From the NCBI RefSeq assembly GCF_003349955.1, contig NZ_QLKQ01000030.1, positions 1-64,000 of the forward strand: a DNA stretch of 64,000 nucleotides. The letters are read 5' to 3'. Source of the stretch: Azospirillum brasilense. GTDB lineage: Bacteria > Pseudomonadota > Alphaproteobacteria > Azospirillales > Azospirillaceae. The position numbers and the translations under genes are program-made. Positions 9,074 to 18,181 of the stretch are shown here, in pieces (positions within the stretch are counted from its first letter, which is position 1; the number at the start of each line of letters is the position of its first letter). Under the pieces are notes generated by a model. The model did not search any database and was not told the origin of the DNA. It worked only from the letters and a program-made list of their open reading frames with translations.

Positions 9074-10674
9074 GCCCCGCCCTCCAGCCACAGGTTCTTC
9101 AGCGAGGAGAAGGCGGCGTCGGGCCGGTCCTCCAGCCCCTTGACCCGGCGGCTGTGCAGGGTGACGCGCTCCAGCTCGAACAGCGGGATGTTCGGCAGGT
9201 CGGTCATGGCGATGCGCTGCCAGGCGTGGAACGCCTCCGTCCGCTTGGCCGGATCGGATTCGCGCAGCGCCGTCTCGATCACCGCGTCCAGCTCGGGGTT
9301 GGAATACTGGGCGCCGTTGGTGTTCGGCACGCCCGGCGCGATGGAGCTGGTGGCGTAGAGCCGGTAGAGCCCCAGCGACGGGTCGATCATCGCCGAGAAC
9401 TGGCCGGAGCGGGTGTCGTAGTCGTAGTTGGTGTAGACCCGCTTGTAATAGGTCGGCAGGTCGGCGGCGCGCAGCTTCAGGTCGATGCCCACCGCCTTCA
9501 GGTTCTGGCGCAGGAACTCCGCGGTGTTCTGCTGGGACTCGGTGTCGTTGGAATAGTCGTGCCAGAGCGCGAAGCGGACGCCGTCGGCGCCGCGCTTGTA
9601 GCCCGCCTCGTCGAGCAGCCGCTCCGCCGCCGCGGGGTCGAAGGGATAGCCGGCCACGTCCTTGGTGTAGGCTTTCTGGTAATGCGGGATCGGGCCGGTC
9701 GCCGGGGTGCCGAAGCCGTACCAGGCGGCCTCGATCAGCCCCTTGCGGTCGATGGCGTGGGCGATGGCCCGGCGGACCCGCACATCGCCGGCGATCTTGG
9801 ATTTGACGTTGAATTCGAAGGTGAAGAAGGGCGACAGCCATTGATAGCCGGCGGTGGTCAGCGCCAGCTCGGGGTTGGCGCGCAGGCGGGCCGCGTCGGC
9901 CAGCGGGATCGGGTCGAAGGGGCCGTAGACCACCTCCCCGGTCTCGAAGGCCGCGGCGCGTGACGCGGCGTCGGGGATGATGCGGAAGATCAGGCGGTCC
10001 ACATGGGGCTTGCCGGCGTCCCAGTAGGTGGGATTGCGCTCGAAGGCGATGTATTCGCCGCGCTTCCACTCCACGAAGCGGAAGGGGCCGGTGCCGACCG
10101 GGTTGATGTTGCGCGGGTTGGTGCGGGGGTCGGTGTTCTCGTAGAGGTGGGCCGGAAGCACCTGCGACTCCGCGGCGGCCAGCGCGTTCAGGATGATCGC
10201 CGAGGGGCGGGACAGGCGCAAAACCGCCGTCGAAGCGTCCGGCGTCTCCACCGCCGTCACGTCGCCGAAGGTGGTGCGCCCACGCGGGTGGTGCTTCTTC
10301 CACAGCTCCAGAACGCTGTAGGCCACGTCCCGGGAGGTGAAGGGCGTGCCGTCGTGCCAGGTGACGCCCTTGCGCAGGTGGAAGGTGATCGACAGCTTGT
10401 CGGGCGACAGCTCGAACCGCTCCGCCAGGGCGGGGATCGGGTTCATCTGCTGATCGTAGCTCAACAGCCCGTCGTAGATGTTGGGCGACACCACGTTGAC
10501 GCTGAAGTGGTTGTTGACGGTGTTGGTGAGGATCGGCGGTTCCGGGTTGATGACCGCGATCAGCGTCCCCCCCTTCACCGGCCCCGCCGCGGCCAAGGCG
10601 CGTCCCGCCCCGGCGGCGAGGACGGAAGCTCCGAGGGTCAGGGCGAGGAAGGAGCGGCGTTCGATAGGGATCAC
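9070..10674 (-). CDS. Peptide-type ABC transporter solute-binding protein (SBP family 5)
   Basis: This 534-aa periplasmic receptor of the second importer starts at GTG 10674, giving MIPIERRSFLALTLGASVL followed by a small-residue stretch ending in ALAAAG, which reads as a Tat- or Sec-type signal. The SBP family 5 signature is present (RKGVTWHDGTPFTSRDVAYS, RRAIAHAIDRKGLIEAA). GTGA overlaps link it to the ATPase gene upstream and the reductase gene downstream. Here the receptor gene follows the permease and ATPase genes, unlike in operon 1. Confidence 0.92.
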   Translation of the reverse strand: MIPIERRSFLALTLGASVLAAGAGRALAAAGPVKGGTLIAVINPEPPILTNTVNNHFSVNVVSPNIYDGLLSYDQQMNPIPALAERFELSPDKLSITFHLRKGVTWHDGTPFTSRDVAYSVLELWKKHHPRGRTTFGDVTAVETPDASTAVLRLSRPSAIILNALAAAESQVLPAHLYENTDPRTNPRNINPVGTGPFRFVEWKRGEYIAFERNPTYWDAGKPHVDRLIFRIIPDAASRAAAFETGEVVYGPFDPIPLADAARLRANPELALTTAGYQWLSPFFTFEFNVKSKIAGDVRVRRAIAHAIDRKGLIEAAWYGFGTPATGPIPHYQKAYTKDVAGYPFDPAAAERLLDEAGYKRGADGVRFALWHDYSNDTESQQNTAEFLRQNLKAVGIDLKLRAADLPTYYKRVYTNYDYDTRSGQFSAMIDPSLGLYRLYATSSIAPGVPNTNGAQYSNPELDAVIETALRESDPAKRTEAFHAWQRIAMTDLPNIPLFELERVTLHSRRVKGLEDRPDAAFSSLKNLWLEGGA

Positions 10675-11687
10675 GGAAGTCTCCTCAGGGGACGGAAATT
10701 GTTGGCTTCGGTCGGATTCGTCTGGGCCGGATTCGTTTCGGCCGATGGCGCCGGGGCCAGATGGCAGGCGACGCGGCGGCCGTCGGCGGCGTCGCGCAGG
10801 GCGGGCGCCTCGCGCCGGCAGCGCTCGACGGCGAGCGGACAGCGGGTGTGGAAGGCGCAGCCCGGCGGCGGGGCGAAGGGGCTGGGCAGTTCGCCGGCCA
10901 GGACGGTCCTGGTCGCGGCACGGCCCGCGTCCGGGTTGGCGGCGGGGGCCGCGGCCATCAGCGCGCGGGTGTAGGGATGGGCGGGCTCGTCCACCACGTC
11001 GGACCAGTCGCCGATCTCGACGATCCGGCCGAGATACATCACGGCCACCCGGTCGGCCATGTGGCGGACGACGCCGATGTCGTGGCCGATGAACAGGTAG
11101 GCCAGCCCGTGCCGCTCCTGGAGATCGACCAGCAGGTTCAGCACCTGGGCCTGCAACGACACGTCGAGCGCCGAGACCGGCTCGTCGAGGACGACGACGT
11201 CGGGCCTGGGTGCTATGGCGCGGGCGATGGCCACGCGCTGCCTCTGCCCCCCGGAGAGCTGGTGCGGGAGGCGGTCGGCCAGCGCGCGGGCCAGCCCGAC
11301 GTCGTCCATCAGCGCCGCCACCCGCCGCGCCCGCTCCGCCGCATCGCGGACGGTGGGCAGCAGCGGCTCGGCGATGGCCCGCGCCACCGTGTAGCGCGGG
11401 TCGAGCGAGGCGGCGGGGTCCTGGAAGACCATCTGGACCCTGGCGGTGAAGGGCGCCGCCGCCCTCCCCCTCAGCCGCGTCACGTCGGTCCCGTCGAGGA
11501 GGATGCGGCCCGACGCCGGAGGGGTCAGGCGCATCACCGCCCGCGCCAGCGTGGATTTCCCGCAGCCGGACTCCCCGACCAGCCCCAGCGTCTCGCCGCG
11601 CCGCAGGGTGAGGTCCACCCCGTCCACCGCGAGGACGGTGCCGTTTCGCGTCCGGTGGGTGACGCGGAGCTTTTCGATGGTCAGCAC
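10671..11687 (-). CDS. Peptide-type ABC transporter ATP-binding protein, DppF-like
   Basis: This cytoplasmic ATPase has Walker A GESGCGKST, QMVFQDP, signature LSGGQRQR, Walker B VVVLDEP, and the oligopeptide C-terminal domain with CAFHTRCPLAVERC. GTG 11687 (VLTIEKLRV) gives 338 aa and a 7-nt overlap with the upstream ATPase gene. An ATG at 11717 would add ten arginine-rich residues and a longer overlap, so the GTG was preferred. It pairs with the DppD-like protein as the NBD heterodimer. Confidence 0.92.
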   Translation of the reverse strand: MLTIEKLRVTHRTRNGTVLAVDGVDLTLRRGETLGLVGESGCGKSTLARAVMRLTPPASGRILLDGTDVTRLRGRAAAPFTARVQMVFQDPAASLDPRYTVARAIAEPLLPTVRDAAERARRVAALMDDVGLARALADRLPHQLSGGQRQRVAIARAIAPRPDVVVLDEPVSALDVSLQAQVLNLLVDLQERHGLAYLFIGHDIGVVRHMADRVAVMYLGRIVEIGDWSDVVDEPAHPYTRALMAAAPAANPDAGRAATRTVLAGELPSPFAPPPGCAFHTRCPLAVERCRREAPALRDAADGRRVACHLAPAPSAETNPAQTNPTEANNFRPLRRLP

Positions 11688-12541
11688 GCGCCGCTCCCTT
11701 CTCCGCCAATCAGGCAAGGTGCCGAGGTGTCGGCGAGGCGCGGCCGTGGTCCCCTGCGCGTCCGGCGTCCCGGCCGCGCGGCCAGCAGGGCTCGGCCGTA
11801 GGGATGGCGGGGACCATCGAAGAAATCGCGGACGCCGCGGTCCTCCAGCAGACGCCCGTCGCGCATCAGCAGGACGCGGTCCGCCGCCTCGGCCACCACG
11901 CCCAGGTCGTGGGTGATGAGCAGAAGCGCCATGCCAAGCTCGTCCTTCAGGCGGATGAGAAGCTGGAGGATCTGCGCCTGGATGGTGACGTCGAGCGCCG
12001 TCGTCGGCTCGTCGGCGACCAGCGCGACCGGCGACGCGGCGAGCGCCAGGGCGATCACCACCCGCTGGCGCATCCCGCCGGACAGGCGGTGCGGGTACTC
12101 GGAGAAGCGGCGCCCCGGTTCGGGGATGCGCACCAGATCGAGCAGCTCCAGCGCGCGGGCGGCGGCGGCGCGGGCGCCGGTCCGCCCGTCGGCGCGCACC
12201 GCCTCGACGATCTGCTCGCCGATGGTCAGGACGGGGTTGAGCGCCGCCTGCGGGTCCTGAAAGACCATCGACACCGCGGGATGCCCGGCCAGCCGCCGCT
12301 CGCGGGGCGTCCGGCCGAGGATGTCCGCGCCGGCCAGAGTCACGCGGCCGGTGATCCGCGCCTCCGGCGGGGCCAGCCCGGCGATGGACAAGCCGCTGAC
12401 CGTCTTGCCGCTGCCGCTTTCCCCGACCAGCGCCGTCACCTCGCCCGCCGCCACGGTGAAGGAGAGGCCGTCCACCGCCTTGGCGCCCGCGAAGGCGATC
12501 GACAGGTCGCGCACCACGATCAATGGATTGTTCGCCTTCAT
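11681..12541 (-). CDS. Peptide-type ABC transporter ATP-binding protein, DppD-like
   Basis: The protein has 286 aa, with Walker A GESGSGKT near residue 38, SMVFQDPQAALNP, signature LSGGMRQR and Walker B VALVADEP. Its C-terminus is shorter than in classic DppD and lacks the long cysteine-rich extension: it stops shortly after DGPRHPYGRALLAA. The ATG at 12541 overlaps the permease stop (ATGA). Confidence 0.92.
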   Translation of the reverse strand: MKANNPLIVVRDLSIAFAGAKAVDGLSFTVAAGEVTALVGESGSGKTVSGLSIAGLAPPEARITGRVTLAGADILGRTPRERRLAGHPAVSMVFQDPQAALNPVLTIGEQIVEAVRADGRTGARAAAARALELLDLVRIPEPGRRFSEYPHRLSGGMRQRVVIALALAASPVALVADEPTTALDVTIQAQILQLLIRLKDELGMALLLITHDLGVVAEAADRVLLMRDGRLLEDRGVRDFFDGPRHPYGRALLAARPGRRTRRGPRPRLADTSAPCLIGGEGSGAC

Positions 12542-13368
12542 CGCGCCGCCCCCCGCGGGTCGAGCCGCTCCGACAGGCCGTTGCCCAGCAGGGTGAAGGC
12601 CATCACCGTGGCGAAGATGGCAAGGCCGGGCAGCGCCATCAGGTACCACAGCGTGCGCAGCAGGGGCCGCGCGTTGCCGATCATCGCCCCCCAGGACACG
12701 AGGTTCGGATCGCCGAGGCCGAGGAAGGCCAGCGCCGCCTCGACCAGCACGGCGTGGGCGACCACTGCGGCGATCATCGCCACCACGGGGGCGATGCCGT
12801 TGGGCAGCACATGGTTCAGCAGGATGTGGCCGTGGCCCAGCCCCATCGTCCGCGCCGCCAGCACCCAGTCGGCGTTGCGTATCCGCAGCACCTCCGCCCG
12901 CGTCAGCCGGGCGATCTCCGGCCAGGAGGTCAAGCCGATGGCGAGCATCACGCTGCCGATGGACGGCGCCAGCACGGCGACCAGCACCATCGACAGCAGG
13001 AAGGACGGCAGCGTCTGGACATAGTCGCACAGCCGCGACAGCAGATGGTCCGCCACCCCGCCGAAATAGCCCGCCACGGCGCCCAGCCCGACACCGATCA
13101 GCGTCGCCACCGCGGCGGCCCCGACGCCGACCGCCAGCGACACCCGCGCCCCGAACAGGAGCTGCGCCGCCACGTCCCGCCCGAGCTGGTCGGTGCCGAG
13201 CGGGAAGGCGCCGTCGGTCAGCGGCCACAGGCCGCGCGGCCCGACCATCGCCATGGGATCGCCCGGCCGCAGCAGGCCGGCCGCCGCCGCCAGCAGGGCG
13301 AGCAGCGCCACGCACAGCACCCCCAGCCGCAGCGTGGAAGGCGTGGAAAAGGAGAACCGTGCGCTCAC
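12538..13368 (-). CDS. Peptide-type ABC transporter permease, DppC-like
   Basis: This inner-membrane subunit of 276 aa starts at GTG 13368 (VSARFSFS), in a GTGA overlap with the first permease gene. Membrane segment 1 (LGVLCVALLALLAAAAGLL) is followed by the OppC-type motif LGTDQLGRDVAAQL and a permease core with the EAA-like loop ARTMGLGHGHILLNHVLPN. Confidence 0.92.
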   Translation of the reverse strand: MSARFSFSTPSTLRLGVLCVALLALLAAAAGLLRPGDPMAMVGPRGLWPLTDGAFPLGTDQLGRDVAAQLLFGARVSLAVGVGAAAVATLIGVGLGAVAGYFGGVADHLLSRLCDYVQTLPSFLLSMVLVAVLAPSIGSVMLAIGLTSWPEIARLTRAEVLRIRNADWVLAARTMGLGHGHILLNHVLPNGIAPVVAMIAAVVAHAVLVEAALAFLGLGDPNLVSWGAMIGNARPLLRTLWYLMALPGLAIFATVMAFTLLGNGLSERLDPRGAAR

Positions 13369-14342
13369 GACGTCACCTCGATCCGCAGGTCGAGCGCGGC
13401 GTAGGAGACGTCGACGAGGATGCCCATGACGATCACCAGAAGCGAATTGCAGAGGAAGAGGCTGAGCAGCAGGTTCACGTCGCGGTCGGCCACCGCCTCG
13501 AAGGCGAGGCGGCCGAGGCCGGGCCAGGAGAACACCGTCTCCACCACCACCGCCCCGCCCAGCATCGAGCCGAGCTTCAGGCCGCTCAGCGTCACCACGG
13601 GGAGCAGCGCGTTGCGCAGGATGTGCCGCAGGGTCACCCGCGTTTCGGAAATGCCCTTGGCCCGCGCGGTGCGCACGAAGTCCAGCCGGCTCGTCTCGAT
13701 CACCGCGGCCCGCGTCACCCGCGCGTAGAGGGCGGCGTAGCCCAGCCCCAGCGTGGCGGCGGGAAGCACGAGATGGGCCGCGACGTCCACCGCGTGCGGC
13801 CAGCCGGCGCCCGGCGCGCCCACCGTGGCGTAGCCGCCGATGGGCAGCCAGCGCAGGTGCACGGCGAACAGCACGATGCCGACCAGCCCGATCCAGAAGG
13901 ACGGCATGGCGAAGATCAGGGAGGACAGGACGGACACCGTCCGGTCGAAGCGGCCCCCCGGACGGCGCCCGGCCAGGACCCCCGCCGCCACGCCGACAGC
14001 CACCGCCGCCAGAACCGCCACGGTGACGAGCAGCGCCGTCGCCGGCAGCCGCTCCAGCACGAGGTCGGCGATGGGCCGGCTGTAGCGGAAGGAGAAGCCC
14101 AGGTCGAACCGCAGGAGCTGGGACAGATAGGCCTGGAACTGGTCGAGCGCCGAGCGGTCCAGCCCGAACCGCGCGCGCAGATCGGCCATCTGTTCCACCG
14201 TGGCGATCCCGCTCTCGCCGGCCATCACATCGACCAGATCGCCGGGGACCGCCTTCAGCAGCAGGAAGTTCACGACGATCATGAGGACGACCATCGGCGC
14301 GGCCGCGAGCGTCCGCCGCAGCATGAAAGCGAATAACGTCAT
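13365..14342 (-). CDS. Peptide-type ABC transporter permease, DppB-like
   Basis: This is the first gene of operon 2: 325 aa from ATG 14342 (MTLFAFMLRRTLAAAPMV). An ATG 10 codons upstream has no membrane-like character and was not chosen. The protein has a membrane anchor, the OppB-type VPGDLVDVMAG region, RFGLDRSALDQFQAYL, and the EAA loop ARAKGISETRVTLRHILRN. It is transcribed divergently from the dehydratase gene at 14615. Confidence 0.92.
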   Translation of the reverse strand: MTLFAFMLRRTLAAAPMVVLMIVVNFLLLKAVPGDLVDVMAGESGIATVEQMADLRARFGLDRSALDQFQAYLSQLLRFDLGFSFRYSRPIADLVLERLPATALLVTVAVLAAVAVGVAAGVLAGRRPGGRFDRTVSVLSSLIFAMPSFWIGLVGIVLFAVHLRWLPIGGYATVGAPGAGWPHAVDVAAHLVLPAATLGLGYAALYARVTRAAVIETSRLDFVRTARAKGISETRVTLRHILRNALLPVVTLSGLKLGSMLGGAVVVETVFSWPGLGRLAFEAVADRDVNLLLSLFLCNSLLVIVMGILVDVSYAALDLRIEVTS

Positions 14343-14614
14343 GGTTGCAGCTCTGGGGGTGCTTTTGCACATTTCAGGATTTGGGAATTGGGCGGCTGGG
14401 CCGCCTCTTGATTTGTAATTTACCTCTTGATTCCTACTGTGTCTATAGGCAATAGTCTCTCGCAGATGCAGGGCGGGCTTGTTGTTTCATCGCCCGAAGA
14501 AAAACCACCGTCTTTTCTGAAAAGTCCGGCGGCACTCGCTGCCGGTCGAAGTCATCTCATTGACTGCGCGTGGCCGCTCCTTCAGCGGCGGCGCTTCATA
14601 TCCTGGGAGTTCTC
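14343..14614. promoter_or_regulatory. Divergent intergenic region between the importer and dehydratase operons
   Basis: This 272-bp AT-richer stretch must hold the promoters of both operons. A short inverted repeat, CTTTT-CTG-AAAAG, lies at 14512-14524 and could be an operator. A GGGAG ribosome-binding site at 14605-14609 precedes the ATG at 14615. No regulator gene lies in either operon, so any controlling factor is encoded elsewhere. Confidence 0.5.
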
Positions 14615-15808
14615 ATGAAGATCGCGAGGGTTGAGAGCTTTTTCTTCAATCCCGGCCGCGCCAAGAATCTTCTTTTCGTTCGTATCGAAACGGAAAGCGG
14701 AATTTACGGCTGGGGCGAGGGCTACGTCACCGCGGGGAAGGAGAAGGTGGTCGCCGCCTATGTGGACGCCATCGCGCCGCTTCTGATCGGGCGCGAGATC
14801 TGGAACATCCGCCAGCTCGCCCAGACGCTACTCGACGATTTCTCGATCCGCCGGACCTCCGTCGACTTCCTGTGCGCGCTGAGCGCGGTCGAGATCGCGT
14901 CCTGGGACATCGTCGGCAAGCGCGCCGGCCTGCCGGTGCACAAGCTGCTGGGCGGCGCCGTCCGCGAGAAGATCCGGGTCTACGCCAACGGCTGGTGGTT
15001 CGGCGCGTCCTCCATCGACGACACCGCGAACCGCGCCGCCGCGGTGGTGGCGCAGGGCTACGACGCGCTGAAATGGGACCCGATCCCCGGCCCGTGGCGC
15101 AACTACGTCGATCCGAAGGACCTCGACCACGCCGTGGAGAATGTCCGGGCGGTGCGCGAGGCGGTCGGCCCGAACGTGGAACTGCTCATCGACGGCCACC
15201 GCCGCCTGTCGCCGAACCACGCGATCCGCCTGATCGAGCGCCTGCGCGACTTCGGCATCGCCTGGTACGAGGAGCCCTGCCCGCCGGAAAACCTCGATCT
15301 GACGGCGGAGGTGCGGCGCACGACCAACGTCCCCATCGTGTCGGGCGAGGCGCTCTACACCAAGGAGCAGTATCTGCCGCTGTTCGAGAAGCGCGCCGCC
15401 GACATCATCAATCCGGACATCAGCGCGGTCGGCGGCATCCTCGCCATGCTCGACATCGCCGCACTGGCGCAGCCGCATTCCATCGCGGTCAGCCCGCACA
15501 ACTTCAACAGCCCCATCGTCGGCCTGGCCGCGACGGTCCACCTGTCGGCGCTGGTCACCAACTTCACCATCGCCGAGCTGTTCGTGAACCTCGTCGAGCC
15601 GACGCGGGAGCTGGCCTCGCAGGGGCTGACCATCGCCGACGGCTACGTCGACATCCCCGAGACTCCGGGCCTCGGCGTCGATCTCGACGTCGAGGTGCTG
15701 CGTCGGCACCCCTATCAACCGCTGTCGGGCAAGGGGCTGCGCGATCACCGCGACGAGTTCCCCCGCCGCGGTCCCCCCTCCACCTTCAAAACCGCCGCGA
15801 CCGCGTGA
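14615..15808 (+). CDS. Enolase-superfamily sugar-acid dehydratase, D-galactonate dehydratase-like
   Basis: This 397-aa mandelate racemase/muconate lactonizing family enzyme is predicted to dehydrate an acid sugar to a 2-keto-3-deoxy acid using Mg2+. Metal ligands read as Asp193, Glu219 and Glu245, with catalytic His195 (DGH) and His295 (SPHNFNSP). This set matches the known DgoD arrangement with a constant offset of 10 residues. KWDPIP near 153-158 resembles the KFDP segment of that subgroup. The ATG at 14615 follows a GGGAG site. It leads an operon with RraA aldolases and a TctABC transporter. The exact substrate is unassigned. Confidence 0.85.
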   Translation: MKIARVESFFFNPGRAKNLLFVRIETESGIYGWGEGYVTAGKEKVVAAYVDAIAPLLIGREIWNIRQLAQTLLDDFSIRRTSVDFLCALSAVEIASWDIVGKRAGLPVHKLLGGAVREKIRVYANGWWFGASSIDDTANRAAAVVAQGYDALKWDPIPGPWRNYVDPKDLDHAVENVRAVREAVGPNVELLIDGHRRLSPNHAIRLIERLRDFGIAWYEEPCPPENLDLTAEVRRTTNVPIVSGEALYTKEQYLPLFEKRAADIINPDISAVGGILAMLDIAALAQPHSIAVSPHNFNSPIVGLAATVHLSALVTNFTIAELFVNLVEPTRELASQGLTIADGYVDIPETPGLGVDLDVEVLRRHPYQPLSGKGLRDHRDEFPRRGPPSTFKTAATA

Positions 15809-15832
15809 CGCGGGCTTGGGAGCCAATCCGAC

Positions 15833-16507
15833 ATGACCAGCATCCGCACCGATTTCCCCCGCCCGACCCCCGAACAGGTCGCGGCCTTCGCGACGATCGG
15901 CGCCGCCACCGTCCATGAGGCGCTGGGCCGCCGCGGCGCCGTGGATTCGGCGATCAAGCCGATCTGGCCCGGCCTGCGCATCGTCGGGGCCGCCTTCCCG
16001 CTGAAGACACAGCCGGGCGACAACCTGACCCTCCACGCCGCGATGAAGCTGGCCCGTCCGGGCGACGTCCTCGTGGTGGACGCCGGCGACTACCCCGAGC
16101 AGGGCTCGTTCGGCGACGTGATGGCGACCTCCGCCCAGTCGCTGGGGCTCGCCGGTCTGGTGACCAACGGCGGCGTCCGCGACGCGGCGGCGATCCGCGA
16201 CATCGGCTTCCCGATCTTCTCCCGCGCCATCTCCATCAAGGGGACGGTGAAGGCGACGCTGGGGCCGATCGCCCAGCCCATCGTCGTGGGCGGCGTCACG
16301 GTCCATCCGGGCGACCTGATCGTCGGCGACGACGACGGCCTCGTCGTCGTTCCGCTGGACGAGGTCGAGGCCGTCCTGGCCGCGTCCCGCGCCCGGCTGG
16401 AGAAGGAGGAGCGGCTGCGCGCCGACCTCCAGTCCGGCAAGACCACCTGGGACATCGGCAACTACGACGCGCTCCTGGCCCAGACCGGCCAGAGCCTGCA
16501 AGCCTGA
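15833..16507 (+). CDS. RraA-family aldolase-like protein
   Basis: At 224 aa this has a typical size for HMG/CHA aldolases, which split 4-hydroxy-2-oxo diacids to pyruvate. Visible features are ATVHEALGRRGAVDSAI, QPGDNLTLHAA, GLVTNGGVRDAAAI (Arg-Asp pair) and PGDLIVGDDDGLVVVP. It strongly resembles the RraA protein at 7213-7962 and is probably a paralogue with a related substrate. It lies 24 nt after the dehydratase gene. Confidence 0.87.
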   Translation: MTSIRTDFPRPTPEQVAAFATIGAATVHEALGRRGAVDSAIKPIWPGLRIVGAAFPLKTQPGDNLTLHAAMKLARPGDVLVVDAGDYPEQGSFGDVMATSAQSLGLAGLVTNGGVRDAAAIRDIGFPIFSRAISIKGTVKATLGPIAQPIVVGGVTVHPGDLIVGDDDGLVVVPLDEVEAVLAASRARLEKEERLRADLQSGKTTWDIGNYDALLAQTGQSLQA

Positions 16508-16524
16508 ACGGGAGGATCCGAACG

Positions 16525-17136
16525 ATGCCTGTGAAGACGACGACGGCTTCCGCCCCCGCCGCCGCCCCTGCCGCCGAGAGCGTGTCCTGGCTGCGCCTGC
16601 CGGCACCGCCCCGGGACGACCGCACCGACGCCCTGTTCGAGCATTCGGTGTCCGTCCGCAGCTACATCCGCAACACCCAGTCGGTGCTGGCGCACATCCC
16701 GGCGCTGGTGCTGGCGCAGGAAGCGCTCAGCCGGTCGGTGACCGTCGATTTCACGGACGGGCTGACGGGCCGCGAACGCGAGCTGATCGCGCTCGCCGTC
16801 AGCGTCCAGAACCGTTGCGAGCCCTGCGTCTGGGGGCACGCCGGCAAGCTGCGCGAGATCACCGGCGATCCCCGCTTCGTCGGGCTGGTCGAGGTGAACT
16901 ACCGCCGCGCCGATCTGACGCCGCGCGAACGGGCCATCGTCGATTACGCGGTGCTGATCACCGAGCGTCCCTGGACCATCGAACCGGCGGACCTCGACGG
17001 GCTGCGCGCGGCGGGCCTGTCGGAGCGGGAGATTTTGGAGGCCGCGGCCATCGCCGCCTATTTCAACTTCTCCAACCGGGTGAACAGCGCGCTGGGCGTC
17101 CATCCCAATCCCGAACCCTTCGACGCCAACCGCTGA
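16525..17136 (+). CDS. AhpD/carboxymuconolactone decarboxylase-like protein (peroxidase-related)
   Basis: This 203-aa protein has the AhpD-type redox motif Cys98-x-x-Cys101 with His105 (CEPCVWGH), preceded by TGRERELIALAVSVQNR, the usual helix of the family. The N-terminal 25 residues are alanine-rich and disordered-looking. It may be a thiol peroxidase or reductase, or a decarboxylase/lactone-type enzyme. Within a catabolic operon a role in the pathway or in protecting it from peroxides is inference. It lies 17 nt after the RraA gene. Confidence 0.8.
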   Translation: MPVKTTTASAPAAAPAAESVSWLRLPAPPRDDRTDALFEHSVSVRSYIRNTQSVLAHIPALVLAQEALSRSVTVDFTDGLTGRERELIALAVSVQNRCEPCVWGHAGKLREITGDPRFVGLVEVNYRRADLTPRERAIVDYAVLITERPWTIEPADLDGLRAAGLSEREILEAAAIAAYFNFSNRVNSALGVHPNPEPFDANR

Positions 17137-17155
17137 CGAAAGACGAAGGACCGTC

Positions 17156-18172
17156 ATGGCCCGAATTCGGTTTCCCACGCTCGACCGGCGCTCCTTCCTG
17201 ACCGCCGCCCTGACCGCGACGGCCGCGGCCACCCTGTCCGGGGTCGCCGCCCCGGCGGCGCGGGCCGCGTCCCCGGCCTCCTGGCCGACGCAGCCGGTGC
17301 GGCTGGTCGTTCCCTTCCCGCCCGGCGGTGGCACCGACCTGCTGGCCCGCGCGCTGGCCGACCGGCTGTCGAAGCTGCATCCGCAGCCCTTCGTGGTCGA
17401 GAACCGGCCCGGCGCCGGTGCGGCGGTCGGCACCGACTACGTCGCCAAGTCCACCGACGGCCACACCTTCCTGTTCACGTCGTCGAACCACGTGACGGTG
17501 CCGGCGCTGTCCACGGCGGTGCGCTACGACATCTTCAAGGACTTCAAATCGGTGGTCCTGGTCGCCGATCAGGCCAGCGTGCTCGCCGTCGATCCGGAGC
17601 TGCCCGGCAAGGACGCCGCGGAGGTCCTCGCCCACATCAAGGCCAACCCCGGCAAATACAATTACGGCACGGCGGGCATCGGGTCGGGCCAGCATCTCAG
17701 CACCGCCTTCCTCCAGCAGCTCACCGGAATCGACATCGTCCATGTGCCGCTGAAGGGCCAGGGCGAGATCATCTCGGAACTGCTGGGCAAGCGCATCCAG
17801 GCGGGTTTCCTGGTGCTGTCCACCGCCCTGCCCTACTTCCGGTCCGGCCAGATCCGGCCCCTGGCCGTGGCGCTGCCGGAGCGCAGCCCGTTCGCGCCGG
17901 AGATCCCGACCTTCGGCGAGGCCGGGCTGAAGGACTTCGCCGCCCGCTCCTGGCTCGGCCTGCTGGCGCCGGCGGCGACTCCGGTGGCGGTCGTGGACCG
18001 GCTGCACGGCGACATCGTGGGCTTCGCCAAGGACAAGGACTACGTCGCCATCACCGAAAAGGCGGGGATGGCCCTGGTCAACGAAGGGCCCGCGGCCTTC
18101 GACGCGGAGATCGCCGCCGGCTACGCGCAGTGGAAGCGGGTGATCCAGACCGCCGGCATCAAGCCGAGCTGA
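17156..18172 (+). CDS. Tripartite tricarboxylate transporter receptor (Bug/TctC family)
   Basis: This is a periplasmic receptor for organic acids (338 aa). The N-terminus has LDRRSFLTAAL and an alanine-rich stretch ending in ARA, a Tat-type signal with cleavage near residue 37. The Bug signature follows: WPTQPVRLVVPFPPGGGTDLLARALADRLS in overlapping parts, ENRPGAGAAVG, and YGTAGIGSGQHLS. It works with the TctB and TctA proteins encoded 1.7 kb downstream in the same operon. Carboxylate uptake agrees with the sugar-acid-type enzymes beside it. Confidence 0.93.
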   Translation: MARIRFPTLDRRSFLTAALTATAAATLSGVAAPAARAASPASWPTQPVRLVVPFPPGGGTDLLARALADRLSKLHPQPFVVENRPGAGAAVGTDYVAKSTDGHTFLFTSSNHVTVPALSTAVRYDIFKDFKSVVLVADQASVLAVDPELPGKDAAEVLAHIKANPGKYNYGTAGIGSGQHLSTAFLQQLTGIDIVHVPLKGQGEIISELLGKRIQAGFLVLSTALPYFRSGQIRPLAVALPERSPFAPEIPTFGEAGLKDFAARSWLGLLAPAATPVAVVDRLHGDIVGFAKDKDYVAITEKAGMALVNEGPAAFDAEIAAGYAQWKRVIQTAGIKPS

Positions 18173-18181
18173 GGGGGAGCG

